DNA from: Dicyema japonicum
Taxonomy: Eukaryota; Dicyemida; Rhombozoa; Dicyemidae
Length of the DNA: 64,000 bases
Direction: 5' to 3'
Assembly (NCBI GenBank): GCA_011109175.1
Contig: RDEW01000008.1
Span: 1,555,447-1,619,446 of the forward strand
A program made the position numbers and the translations under genes. Positions 1 to 10,216 of this stretch are shown here, one piece after another (the first letter of the stretch is position 1; the number at the start of each line of letters is the position of its first letter). A model generated the notes under the pieces. It was not told where the DNA came from. It saw only the letters and a program-made list of their open reading frames with translations, and made no database searches.

Positions 1-1532
1 CTAAAGCCTCTCTAGTCTTCTCATATAGCATATAGCTCAGACTAACTGAGGGAATCACCTTCAAAAAGTTAGGAGTAATCCCCCTATATAATCCCATAAA
101 TCCCTCCCGTTTTATAGTTTCAGCAAAAATATCAGTCATTCCACTTTTCTTTGATGAGCCTTTAATAACTCATCATAAGAACCTGTTGCCTGCAGTTTTG
201 TCTTCACTAAGGCTAAGGGATATGTAAGAAGCTGTCCACATGCTGAACTAGCACCTCCACAAGCTAGGAGAACCCAATCAGGTGGCATCCCCGACTCACC
301 ACGTGCAAAATTGTTTCTTACTATTCCTTTGAAGGTCTACCAATCAAAAACATCCAAAACCTCATACAAAGCCAACTCAGTCCCGGCATATGGGAGAATA
401 CCCAATAAGTTTGGGACATATCCCCGATAAAACGATCTTATTCCCTCTCGTTGTAATATCTGACTGGCACATTGAAAGATTGTGGAGATTTCCCCCGTCT
501 TTGCCAAACACAACCTTGTCTTTATCACCTCCATGGGATATATAGCTGTCTGGGCAACAGCACCAGCACACGAACCCGCCACAAACTTTTCGTAGACTTT
601 GAGTTCTTCTCTATCTTTGTACTCACGGATCGCTTTCTTTATCTACCAAGTCACAAGGGTCGTCAACCTGCTCATAAACCATAAACTTTATTGCTGATTC
701 GGGGACAATTTTGGAGATATTCACTCCATTCCCTCTCCACAAAGCAAGAAATCCACCCTCCTTCTTCAAATAAGCGAGTCCGGATAAAAATTTGATGTCT
801 TTCGGTCCCCCATAGACCTGATTATAAGATGGAAACAAACCTGGAGAATAACTTTGATTCTGTCTAAAGGGGCAGTGCACGTGCGTGAAACTGCTCCAGC
901 GATTCCCCCAGCAATCAAATTTCTCCACCAAACACCGGTTTCCAAGTCATTCTTGTCAAAATCCTTAGCAATACAGTCGTGATCACCAGTATCGATGATC
1001 ACTGGGTGATTCCAGTAGTTCATAAGATCAACAAGGTTGGAGTTAACGGGACTAAATATGAAATAATCCCTGAATTCGTCAAAGGACAGTCTCATGTTGC
1101 CATTTCTGTCAGCTCTAAAGGTTACGAGCTAATAGTTGCTTTTTAATGAGATTTTCGACTTCTTTTGGCGTCATTTCTATATTATTGTCAATGAGGGATT
1201 TGATTAGCTCATTAAAGCTAATTTCGCCTATTGAATGATCATTATCAATCATACCGTCGTTGTTTTTGTCGATATTTCTAAAAATCGAGTCTAATTTGTC
1301 CTCCTGATTCTGCAATATCTCTGAGAACTGATCAAATGTAATCCTCAACTCGTCTCGGTCACCTTTTCCTACTAACTGTAGAAATTCTTAAATATAAACA
1401 GAATACCTGATCTATCACCTCGTCGGGACAGGATTTAAAGGCAGTTCTTATCTCTTCTTTTGACAACTTACCGTTTTTATTTTTGTCAATTTTGTCAAAC
1501 AATTCTCGATGTCTTACAACAAAACTAGACAT
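1..1532 (-). CDS. Calcium-binding mitochondrial carrier, SCaMC/SLC25A24-25 type (3' end off the window)
   Basis: This is an inner-mitochondrial-membrane carrier of the SCaMC (ATP-Mg/phosphate) type. The N-terminal half holds four EF-hand units. The first ([12 protein letters not shown]) and third (DKNNDGEISFNE, after splicing) look Ca2+-competent, while the second and fourth are degenerate. A linker with [20 protein letters not shown] leads into three carrier repeats with the Px[DE]xx[KR] signatures [16 protein letters not shown] and YPLALVKTK. The start at 1532 gives [18 protein letters not shown]. About eight small introns must be removed, for example 1115-1139 (GC-AG) and one of about 27 nt inside the third EF-hand loop. 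The last visible residues are YEKTREAL, so only a few C-terminal residues are missing at the left edge. The family is certain; the exact paralogue is not. Confidence 0.93.
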
Positions 1533-1673
1533 AAATTAATAAAATTTTAAACAATTTTAGTGACAATATTTATAGTATTTATTTACCACAACTTTGACCA
1601 CTAGATATTTACGTTTTTTTACCGCTAAATTATTTATTAATTTATTATTATCTAACGCCGGAAAATAATAATA

Positions 1674-1870
1674 TTAATAATAATAACCCCTAAAATGGAC
1701 ACCAAGAAAGAAGGAGTTAAACCATCTAATTAAGTGATCCCGGTAGATTTCAACAGGGTCTAGAGCTTTTTGCTGTGCTCCTCCATAGTACCACAGCTTT
1801 TCCGAATCCACGACGTTCCTTTTTCATGAGAATTTGGAGAGACGTGGCATGAGAATGAATAAATTAAAAG
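1674..1870 (-). mobile_element. LINE 3' end with common tail
   Basis: On the minus strand the sequence encodes a C-terminus of the type CGTMEEHSKKL...GIT followed by a stop, then the tail that ends in GGGGTTATTATT-like sequence. It matches the 3' ends at 4619, 12854, 30253 and 55925. No reverse transcriptase domain is left in this copy. It lies just upstream of the SCaMC start. Confidence 0.6.
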
Positions 1871-3065
1871 ATCAGTAAGAATGAGGTGTTTGTATCTTTA
1901 TTTAATTTTTAAACAATAAACAAAAAGTCACTTACTTCGATATCCAATCGCTCCTTTGCTGCAATAATCATTGGGCAGAGTTAAAACATACAGGTAACCA
2001 AGGCACAATACGCTTCGCACACAAACGGCGCAAGCGTGACATCGTCGTCATAACAAGGAGAACATAACTGACTACGCTTTATCACGAAGAGCGGTAAGGG
2101 AATTCACAGCGAACAGGCACCTGCCATCTATTAAATCCCGTGCAGGCGAAGTCTTCAGCGCTGTTAATAGAACACAGTGATCTCTAGCAGACGATCTTGC
2201 CTATGATGAAAAAAAATTGAGAAAAGGTGAGTATAGCTTAATAACGTGAACTCTATGGCTTGAATCTGCTGTCCCTATTGCCCTCATCTAGAAACGCCCT
2301 TGCCTATCGGTCTCCTGAAAGTTAGTGAGGCCGGAGTTACTTAACTAACTAACATCCCTACTATGTTGGAACGTCATGTTGTTCACCTCCAAACGATGAC
2401 GTTTGGACATTTCGCTGATGAAATGAAAAAAGAATCACGTCTTTTCTCCTCATCAAAGTTATGCCTGCTGAATATATCCACAGAAAAAAACAAACTTCTT
2501 CTTATAACCTCAGTTTTTTTGATAACAATCTCGCAGAACGTGAACGGTATTTATTCCCTTTATACTTTTCTCATTTTCTGCCGCGGATAATGCGTTTACC
2601 ACACATAATGTTGGTTTAAGAAAAGGAGTCAATACACGTGGCGTCCCATATCAACGGCTTCTCCTTTACGAACTAAAAAGCGTAATTTCATCAAGCCGTT
2701 TTTAGTCTACTATGTCAAAGCCAACAAATTCCAGTACGGACTGAAATTCTGAATTTAATTCATCTCAGCAATTTTTAAATGAATATTATTTACTATTCTT
2801 CATATAATTGAACAGAGTAGCCAGCACATGACTGATTAATGTGGCATCGATGGGAATCACAGTACGATGACATGCAATCGCCTGGCTTTTAACTAAAAAC
2901 CCCAAGGACATGATAATTTCTAATTTATTTCTCAAAAAGCCTCATGTCTAGACCAGCTTAAAAGACCTTCACAGCCGTCTCTTGTCCTTTTGCGAATGCG
3001 TATAGTACGGTTCCAGTCTGGAAATATAAACCCTCGATCGGAAGCGCTTAGTAGACGTAGACATT
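1871..3065. other. No gene recognised
   Basis: I see no conserved protein on either strand. The short open frames here have no family signature and no micro-intron pattern. Part of 2250-3060 may be decayed LINE sequence continuing upstream of the endonuclease fragment at 3070, but I cannot align it. Confidence 0.4.
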
Positions 3066-3069
3066 TTCT

Positions 3070-3415
3070 GTGGACAGTGGTGTTTACACGTAAAAAAACC
3101 ATGAAACGTTTAGTCACTAAATACGGCAGTATACTCCACCATGATTACGTGTGATGGCATAATATGGTTGCAAGGTCTATTCATCTACTCTTGTACAAGA
3201 ATAAGATATCACATTTCAGAAAGTTGCGGACTCATAAAGTGTAGTCTGATGTTGTTGATGTATACCATAATATTCAAGAATTTGTGCTCTATGCTGAGTT
3301 ATCAGAAAATATAACTATCATAGAAATGGCCATTACTCACCAGGAGCATTTAAAAACAGTAAAAGTTAAGAAGCGAAAGTACGCCCTTGTCGAAAGCAAA
3401 TTTTGGAAAATGCAT
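3070..3415 (+). pseudogene. R2-type LINE fragment: restriction-like endonuclease domain
   Basis: Broken frames encode HHDYV-WHN, KISHFRKLRTHKV and TIIEMAITHQEHLKTVKV. These align with the better copy at 30535-31320 (HDYVWRHNEVV, ISHIRKLRTHKVQ, LIIEVGITSRDRFQTVEV). Stops interrupt every frame. It is a dead fragment of the C-terminal nuclease domain of an R2-superclade non-LTR element, next to the 3' end of the Kv gene. Confidence 0.6.
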
Positions 3416-3488
3416 AAATGAAAACTCTAGGTTAATCTTTAAGTGATAAAGTTTATTTTCCTTAAAAATGAAAAATAGAGTTAGCGAA

Positions 3489-4559
3489 TTATTTTTTGAA
3501 GAAATTTTTTTCAAATTCCTTCTTTTCAGATTCCTTTTTTAAAATTTTATTAAAATTTGTAACGAAAATTGGTATCGGAATTGCTATCGTAAAAATTCCA
3601 CATATCGCGCAAATTGAGCAGACAATTTTCCCCAAAATACTCGTAGGGTAAATGTCTCCGTAACCGATTGTCGTAATTGTCACTACTGCCCACCAAAAAG
3701 AATTTGGTATGCTAATAAATTTCGTGTTCGGTACATTCATTTCTGCATAATAAATTATACTTGAAAAAATGACGACCAGAATCGCCAAAAAGAAAAATAT
3801 CATCGACAACTCCCGTAAAGATGAATATAAAGTTTGGCCGAGGATTTGGAGGTTATTTGAATATCTCGAGAGTTTGAAAATTCTCAAAATTCTCACCAAT
3901 CTCACAACTCGTATCGATTCAAGACTATTTGAATCCCATTTAACATAATTCTCCGTTATTAAAATATTTATAAAATACGGAAGAATCGACAACAAATCAA
4001 TCCAATTTAAAAAGTTTTTGAAAAATTTACATTTTTGTGGGGACAAAACAAATCGGAATGAAAGCTCGAATATAAACCAACCAATACAAACAGATTCAAT
4101 ATAGAAAAATATATTCTGGGTATTGTACTTATCTCTGAATTCAGGAATCGTTTCTGTCGAAAATACCGTAATTGACAGGATAATAATAATATTGGAAAAT
4201 AAAGCGTAAATTTTTGCATAAACTGAACTATTTGGATATTCGGCGAACATCCAAAGTTTTTTAATGACAGGATTCTTCGGCATTGCAGATTCCGACGTAT
4301 TAGTGATATTCGAGTTTGCCACGAATTCAAAAATAAATTCAGCGTCAAAGAAAAAAGAGACTTCGTTTCATAAAAATATCAATATGTACCTCTGGAGGGA
4401 TCTTGATGATCCCCCCACTTTGATAGAAATACAAAATGTTCTCGAAGCAAATTCGGCTTCTATCAAAAAAGTACTCCTTCCGTAAAATAATTCAATTATT
4501 TGGGACTTTGTCAAAATATAAAATCTCGTCTTCGAAAAATTTGTTAATTCAACATTCAT
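3489..4559 (-). CDS. Voltage-gated potassium channel (Kv, Shaker superfamily)
   Basis: The intact 277-codon block (3489-4322) covers S1-S6. S4 is RVVRLVRILRIFKLSR (residues about 138-153), the paired Trp of the pore helix is at 210-211, the selectivity filter TIGYGD at 218-223, and a PxP-type hinge (IPIPI) lies in S6 at about 248-252. Upstream to the ATG at 4559 the sequence encodes a T1 tetramerisation domain, with YFFDRSRICFENILYFYQ and IIKIPPEVHIDIFM followed by NEVSFFFDAEFIFEF. These T1 pieces lie in different frames. One shift is at an AAA run near 4372 and one near a GG run about 110 bp further upstream. I see no clean micro-intron there, so a sequencing indel is the simplest reading and pseudogenisation the alternative. 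The C-terminus after S6 is very short (about 22 residues). The subfamily is not resolved. Confidence 0.85.
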
Positions 4560-4618
4560 TTTTAAGAACAACGTCGAGGGTCATCCATTACGAAGTATCT
4601 GCTTGCGAGTGAATTTAT

Positions 4619-4860
4619 TTATTAACCCCGGGATCACCGAGAAAAAAAGACAAAAGTAAAGTCAACTAGTTAGGTGATCCCAGTTCTCGCAACCAAACGT
4701 GCCATCCGAAGCCTGTGCGTCTCCGTTGTTCCCACTGTCGAACGGAAATGCCTTCTTTGATCCTTGCAGAGGAAGCCGATTGGGGAAGAAAATTTCTTAG
4801 CCAACCGATTTTCTTTTGCGTGGAACAGTGAGAGGCTTAGTGGGCAAGTGAATTAGCAAA
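4619..4860 (-). mobile_element. LINE 3' end with common tail
   Basis: The minus strand encodes CKDQRRHFRSTVGTTETH followed by ARTGIT and a stop. The shared tail then ends in CCCGGGGTTAATAA at about 4620. The peptide matches CRNKRRHFRNAVG...KAGIT in the copy at 30253-30500, so this is the C-terminus of the same jockey-like LINE lineage, truncated at its 5' side. Confidence 0.7.
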
Positions 4861-4974
4861 ATATGTTCGAGTTCTAAGAATAATAGTGACAAATTAAAAC
4901 AGCTATCTTTAAAAAAATATCGATTCTTTTTTATTAATAATTAATTGTTTGTTCCAGTGCTATAATTGTGTGAT

Positions 4975-5690
4975 ATAATGAGTTGTCCGCTCTTCCAGTC
5001 GCCTGACTCAATTTTTGTGCTCGACAATCATACTTTCTGATGTTTTCGTAAACCACTGATTAAATATAAGCTCTTATTGACACATCAATCGACAAAGTTT
5101 TTAAATGATTTCTGTACCACGTGGAGATAATCCCGTTCCATGTTAAAACCACAGGGATAATTCTCACAGGAGCATCCTATGGCAAGCTCAATTCTCTAGC
5201 AAGCAAGTCATAATTGTGTAGCTTTTCCACTTTTGTAATATTGAGTGCTTTTTTGAGGTGATTCCATCTTCTATAATCACAATCTCATTCTTCATTTTGG
5301 CATACACGAAAATGTCTGGTTTATTGCGCTGACTTCAGTGTCAGTCATGATGGAAGTTTCCACTCAGATTTCCACTCTGCGTCGTAACAATTGATCAGAC
5401 TGAATGCGTTTTAGACGTTTAGATTTCTTGCTGTCATAAATTCTACATAAATCCAGATGAATGCATCTAACAACTTCGTTGTGCCTCCTCATATAGTCAC
5501 TATTGAGCAATCTGCTACAACATGTAGCCAAATGATCCACTGGTTTCTTAGCCTTCTTGCAATGACTACAAACTGAATCATTGGTATTAAAAACAAGTTC
5601 CTGTCTTGAAGCGAACAATACATGCCCTCCGACCTCGATCTATTATTTCCACTGGTAAACCACTCCAAAGAAACCATAGCTGCATTCAGT
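4975..5690 (-). pseudogene. R2-type LINE C-terminus (CCHC finger plus restriction-like endonuclease)
   Basis: Reading on the minus strand: SEGMYCSLQDRN; a CCHC knuckle C-x2-C...H-x4-C (CSHCKKAKKPVDHLATCC); RRHNEVVRCIHLDLC; then, with frame breaks, a region ending RIIPVVLTWNGIISTWYRNHL and a diverged AYIQSVV-like helix. The order finger, RHN helix, nuclease and conserved C-terminal helix is that of the C-terminal half of R2-superclade non-LTR elements. The catalytic nuclease stretch is eroded. Other copies are at 3070, 24480, 30535 and 44329. Confidence 0.65.
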
Positions 5691-5744
5691 TAAGTAAGCA
5701 TATCCGCTTTGACCAGCCTGAAAGGGATTTTCAGGGTCGAATCC

Positions 5745-6125
5745 CTAGCATCCCGTGGACTCAACAAATTTTCCATATATAAATATTTCTTTCGTGTGAC
5801 TATCAGCCATAATCTCCTTTGTATGAAAAATTCCAAATTCAACACTATTCTTCATAGGAATCCCTCCCTTAAGCAATTTCTTAACATTTGAAATGATTTT
5901 GCTGATTGAAAACCTCTCGTTAAAAGTGTCGGCAATCAATTGCCAGCCACTACGAGAAATCTTCTCGAATCTTGCTTTGGAACGACAGACAACTTCACTC
6001 TTCCACTGGCACTTGTTACTATGACAAACATTGGCGATCACTGTCCTCAGAGGTAGTAGATGGTCAGGTAAAGGCCGTTGTGGTCCAGCACTAATTCCAT
6101 GTGGTTCATGCAACCCTAGAGCCAA
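5745..6125 (-). other. Open frame of 126 codons, not recognised; probably retroelement-derived
   Basis: The frame encodes a Cys-containing stretch (NVCHSNKCQWKSEVVCRSKARF) and the phrases WQLIADTFNERFSISKII and VEFGIFHTKEIMADSHTKEI. It has protein-like composition and no stop over 380 bp. I do not recognise the family. It directly abuts the R2-type LINE fragment at 4975-5690 in the same orientation, so it may be an upstream part of that element or a separate inserted element. There are no flanking micro-introns, so I do not call it a host gene. Confidence 0.35.
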
Positions 6126-7075
6126 ATGTCATACTCCGGATAGTATATTTTCTTTCATCAAATCAGTAAGAAGGTAAAGGATTTGTTTTTGTACTTGAGA
6201 AAACAGACATACAATCAACCACAAAAAATATTAGTAAAGAAATCCAAAAGTTAAATAATTAAAAATAAAATTTGATGTGGATTTCTAAAGATGTACCTGT
6301 CTATAAGGACCTCGATGGAGAAACCATTAATAACGTAGATCGAGAGGTTTATGGGCTGTGTGGAAGGCAAAAATCTGCTATATTACGTCCTGATCTGCTG
6401 TTGCTACAATCTCATATCTCTACAGGAAATCATTGACCAAATGAAACGGAAAAAACAAGGTCTAATGGACGTCTGAAATCGATTAAACTGTTTGACCAAG
6501 ACTCAAAAGAATGGAGGATGGAATACATCCAAATCTGTGGTAAATTTGGAGAGTCTGACGAACGTCAAAAAAACAAAATCTACCTCTTCAATGGATCCAA
6601 AATATGAAAAGAAGATTCACTACGATTTTAAAGATTGTTGAATTAATTTTGTTATCAAATACAGCAAGTAAAGACAATCTCCCATAAATCATGGAAGTGT
6701 ACCAAAAAGTACCTTATCGGCTGGTGAGGTTGTGGAGATACTAATAGATAAGACAATAAGCGCAGTCACTTAATAATAAACCGGCTGTTCTCGAGTTTGA
6801 GAAAACGATCAGGCCTTAAAGCAAGTAAAGAGCGTCAGGTTTCCTTGCTCCTTCGACGCTGGAATATTTTAGGTCATCTAGGGAATTTCTACACGAGCAG
6901 GAGATCTCGTGATTGCTGGTGCCTATTTGAGCGAATCTCTCTCACCATCTTAAGGAAAATAGTCACACTGTATAACTCTCGGTTGATTGTTTCTTTATTT
7001 GAATAAAACTTTAGTAGATTACGATCCACTGGGGAGTGAATTAGCGATATAGATTTTTTTAGCAATAATACTGAT
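6126..7075. other. Decayed retroelement sequence, no intact gene
   Basis: Short plus-strand frames between 6290 and 7000 look coding in composition but are broken. The block at 6860-7010 resembles 36060-36215; both end near a TTTATTT-AATAAA motif. No domain can be named. Confidence 0.35.
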
Positions 7076-7077
7076 GA

Positions 7078-7410
7078 TAGTGGTGGCGCAGTGTGACGGT
7101 TGCCGGGCTAGAGGCCTGAAGGTTGATAGTTCGAATCTCGATATTGTACATTCGGTTGAAGGTTCCACGCATCAATATGCTTTGGCTTGACGAATGACAA
7201 AGTCATAAGTGAACACTTACTTCACTGCGGAACTGGATTTTCTGTAAAGGAAATACACGCAAGAAAAAGAAAACAAAAAAGTGAAGAGCATTCCTTGCTT
7301 CTCCCTCTACGATTAGTAATAATAACTGTTCTTTACTTAAATAAAGTGTGTGTTCTGCCTAAGCAGAGCCATAGCTGATATGGCTCCGCGAAAGTGCGGT
7401 GGAAATTCGT
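7078..7410 (+). repeat. tRNA-derived SINE (SINE-1), near full length
   Basis: It has a tRNA-like head with an A-box-like GTGGCGCAGTG and a B-box GTTCGAATCTC. A body with GGTTCCACGCATC...GATGC and CTTCACTGCGGAAC follows. The 3' part reads GTTCTTTACTTAAATAAAGTG and ends in AAAGTGCGGT. It is collinear with copies at 20500, 33895, 54180 and (reverse) 56962. Confidence 0.8.
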
Positions 7411-8400
7411 AGCTGTAGATGCTTTAAAAAATCACAGGAATTTTAGAAATACTAAAATATTCAAATAAAATTCTCACATCCTCAGTATATGTAAATTTTT
7501 GAATTTGTATTTCCAGTTCTGTCTCGATTGAAAGAGCTATTTCACTAATATCCAAAATTTTCACAAAAGATCGAAATTTTATAACCGTAAATATTAATGA
7601 CTATTTGATTTCATTCTATAATATATAATTTTTATGGACACTTACTATTTTTAATTGTGTCGATCGAAATTAGATGCTATCCATTATAAAATTCTATTAC
7701 TTGACGGCACTCATGTTTGAACAAAAGTTTCCTCTATTTTCATAATCCTAAAATTTCATTTTGTTGAAGACAATGCTGCAAGGTGCTATATTTTCTGCAC
7801 TAGGATTGTAAACTTCACTACTCTGCTAAGCTCATCTCAAATATTAGCGTTCCGTTTATGACAAATGTTATATTCACTTTGACTCACGCTTTTTAAGCTT
7901 TGTCCAGGTAATTCACTAATTTTCGTAAATTTTTGAATATCGCAAATAGAAATGGGTGTTTATTATGAAATTAAGTCATCTCATTATAAATTAGTAAGTT
8001 TGTATGTCTATAAGTATCCACTTTGACAGTTATTGGGAATAATGTACTCAAGTGATGCTCAGTGCTTTCAATTTTTTTTCTGAACGAGATTAGAACCCAA
8101 ATTATCCGATACTTATTTTGTTTATAACTTTAGGTTTCCCGAGTCTCATGTGTCAGTCACCCCTTCACAAGAAAAAGGCAAGGGTTTTCGCCTATCATGA
8201 AGCTAAGTAGACAATTTAGGTGAGGTAGGTCGCGGCTCAACCTGTAATCATCAAAGAAATGATTCTTCCCCATGTCACTTTACTAGGCCATAGACTTAAC
8301 TTCTTCATATTTGCTGTTGAAAAATGGTAATTTTATAAGGATTTTTGCGTCCTTTTATCTGTTAGGAATTTATGTCTGTTAGGAATCAGTCGCAGGTCTT
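7411..8400. other. No gene recognised
   Basis: AT-rich sequence with no conserved frame or named repeat on either strand. Confidence 0.45.
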
Positions 8401-8411
8401 GGTTTTCAACT

Positions 8412-9547
8412 TCAGTTTACCAATGACCATTTTATGATCGCTGCGTTAGTTAAAATAGTATTGTCTCTATACCGGAACATTATGAAGTCAATCTGGTTGC
8501 ATATTTTGATAACTTGGCATAAGAACTTGTCCTGTGAGCTGAACACGTAGTTTTGTGTCTGGCGGAATGCATAAAAGCCGTAAAAAGTTCTCAACTACTC
8601 AGACCGATAAGAAGGATGACGAGTCCGGTGGGGTCGAGAATCCTGAACAGCTCTTTTCATTGGACATGCTATCGGCTCAAAATTTCTGTATGACTGTAGA
8701 TATTTCGATAGTGTATGGAATAGAGGGCAGCTCGGTAAACTAGCCACCTTTATGAGTTTTCGTTGTAATTCGATTAAGAAATTTTCAATGGGCTGGATTT
8801 TGTGCTCTGGTCCAATTATCCTTATTGCGGTCTCCTCAATTGCGGATAGTTTCAATGAGGAGATCGTGAAATCTGCATTGCCCACGAAAGACTTGCATAT
8901 GTCATCGTGGGATAAATTGTTTATAAATCGTGGCAAAGCCACCCGTTTGGTCTCTAAGTGTTTTTGAGAGCACTTTTAAATTTCCATTTTCTTTAAAGCA
9001 GAAGTTAGTATGTTCTCAACATGCCGGATAAAGGAGACTCCCAGAATCTTCGGTGTTTTTTTAATAGGAATAGCCTCGGTCTTCATAAGGATTTTTGGTT
9101 CGGCACAGAGCTGTCTTTTTTAAGTGGTAAACAGCGTGACAGAGGACTTTGTTGCTGATGCGTCGAGTTTCCGTTCGAGAGCCATAGTTCCAGTTTGTTA
9201 AGCATTTGTTGAGCGGACTGAGTCGCTGATTGAATGCTTCTGTCCTCGGAAGCAAGAATGATATCGTCGGCATAGGAGAGGATTAGGCAGTTTTCATTAC
9301 AGGTTTGTGGCATGTAGTTTATGTACAGGTTGAAAAGGGCTGGCGATAGTGGGGATCCTTGAGGAACTCCATTTGATATGAGACGGGATTTTGACTTTAT
9401 GTTATTGCAATTCACTTGTCCACGTCTCCCACTTAATAAGTTGGCAATCCATAGTTTTATGTTTGGGTGGATGCATGTATCCCAAATTTTCTCAGTAAGG
9501 AGTTTACTAGAGACTGTGTCGAAAGCCTTTGTTATGTCAACAGATAT
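8412..9547 (-). pseudogene. Jockey/CR1-like LINE reverse transcriptase, broken
   Basis: Minus-strand frames encode VDITKAFDTVSSKLLTEKIW, then SRLISNGVPQGSPLSPALFN (RT motif 4) and LILSYADDIILASEDRS (catalytic YADD, intact), then the thumb region and a C-terminus with ALPRFINNLSHDDICKSFVG. Frames change at several points. The 5' side is cut at 9547 by another LINE 3' end (9548-10020), so the RT fingers and any endonuclease are missing. This is a non-LTR retrotransposon relic. Confidence 0.75.
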
Positions 9548-10020
9548 AACTCACAGCCCATTATTATTATTAAACCAAAAATCACCGACAAATTAAATAA
9601 TTACATATCTGTCAGGTGATTCCAGCCGACTAGCCGTCTCATTCTTGCTCGGTGTTCCTCCTGGGTTCCAACGCATTTCCGGATTGGGCGGGGGTTTCTA
9701 ACTTTTTTGGGGGTATTAAGGCTTTGGTTTTCTTCACTAATTCCTCAAATGTGTAGGGTTTATAGGTGTTTGAGAAAACCTTTGCTGAGCCTCAATAGCC
9801 ATTTTTTGAATGTATTGATTTTTTCCATATTCGCGTTTAATAGTTTGGTACCCCATGCAGCACACCCGTAAGTGAAAGACGATTAGATATACTGTCGTAG
9901 AGCGAGTCCGAATTTGTGTTGAAACACCCCTTATATTGTCCAAGGAGTGTTTTAACAAAATTTAGATTTTGTTGTGCCGAGGAGATGACGTTGTCGATGT
10001 GTTTAATAAGTTTTTTAATA
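9548..10020 (-). mobile_element. LINE 3' fragment inserted into another LINE
   Basis: The minus strand encodes the post-RT region NFVKTLLGQYKG...SLYDSI and a Trp-containing AAWGTKLLN segment. It ends SAGIT-stop and the common tail at about 9557-9625, whose poly-AT end (ATTATTATTA) abuts the interrupted LINE. The orientation and 5' truncation fit target-primed insertion of a jockey-like element. Confidence 0.6.
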
Positions 10021-10216
10021 TCACCACCCTATTAATAAGTTTTTTAATCAAATTAAAAAAAACAATTTAATTTTTAATTAAAATTACAAACTAAATTTTA
10101 AATTATTAAATAAAGATTTATTTGAATTTTCTCTTTGTGGTTAGTTGTATGGTTTCAAATTACTATTATGGTTTTATGTTTTGTATGGTTTTATGTTTAT
10201 ACTAATAGATTATCAA

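Noticed and set aside
4007-4348. 113-codon minus-strand frame overlapping the Kv gene
   Set aside because: It overlaps the intact Kv core in another frame and has no domain.
3489-4559. Calling the Kv gene a pseudogene outright
   Set aside because: The channel core is fully conserved over 277 codons. Only the T1 part has frame slips, and other good genes in the window show similar one-base slips.
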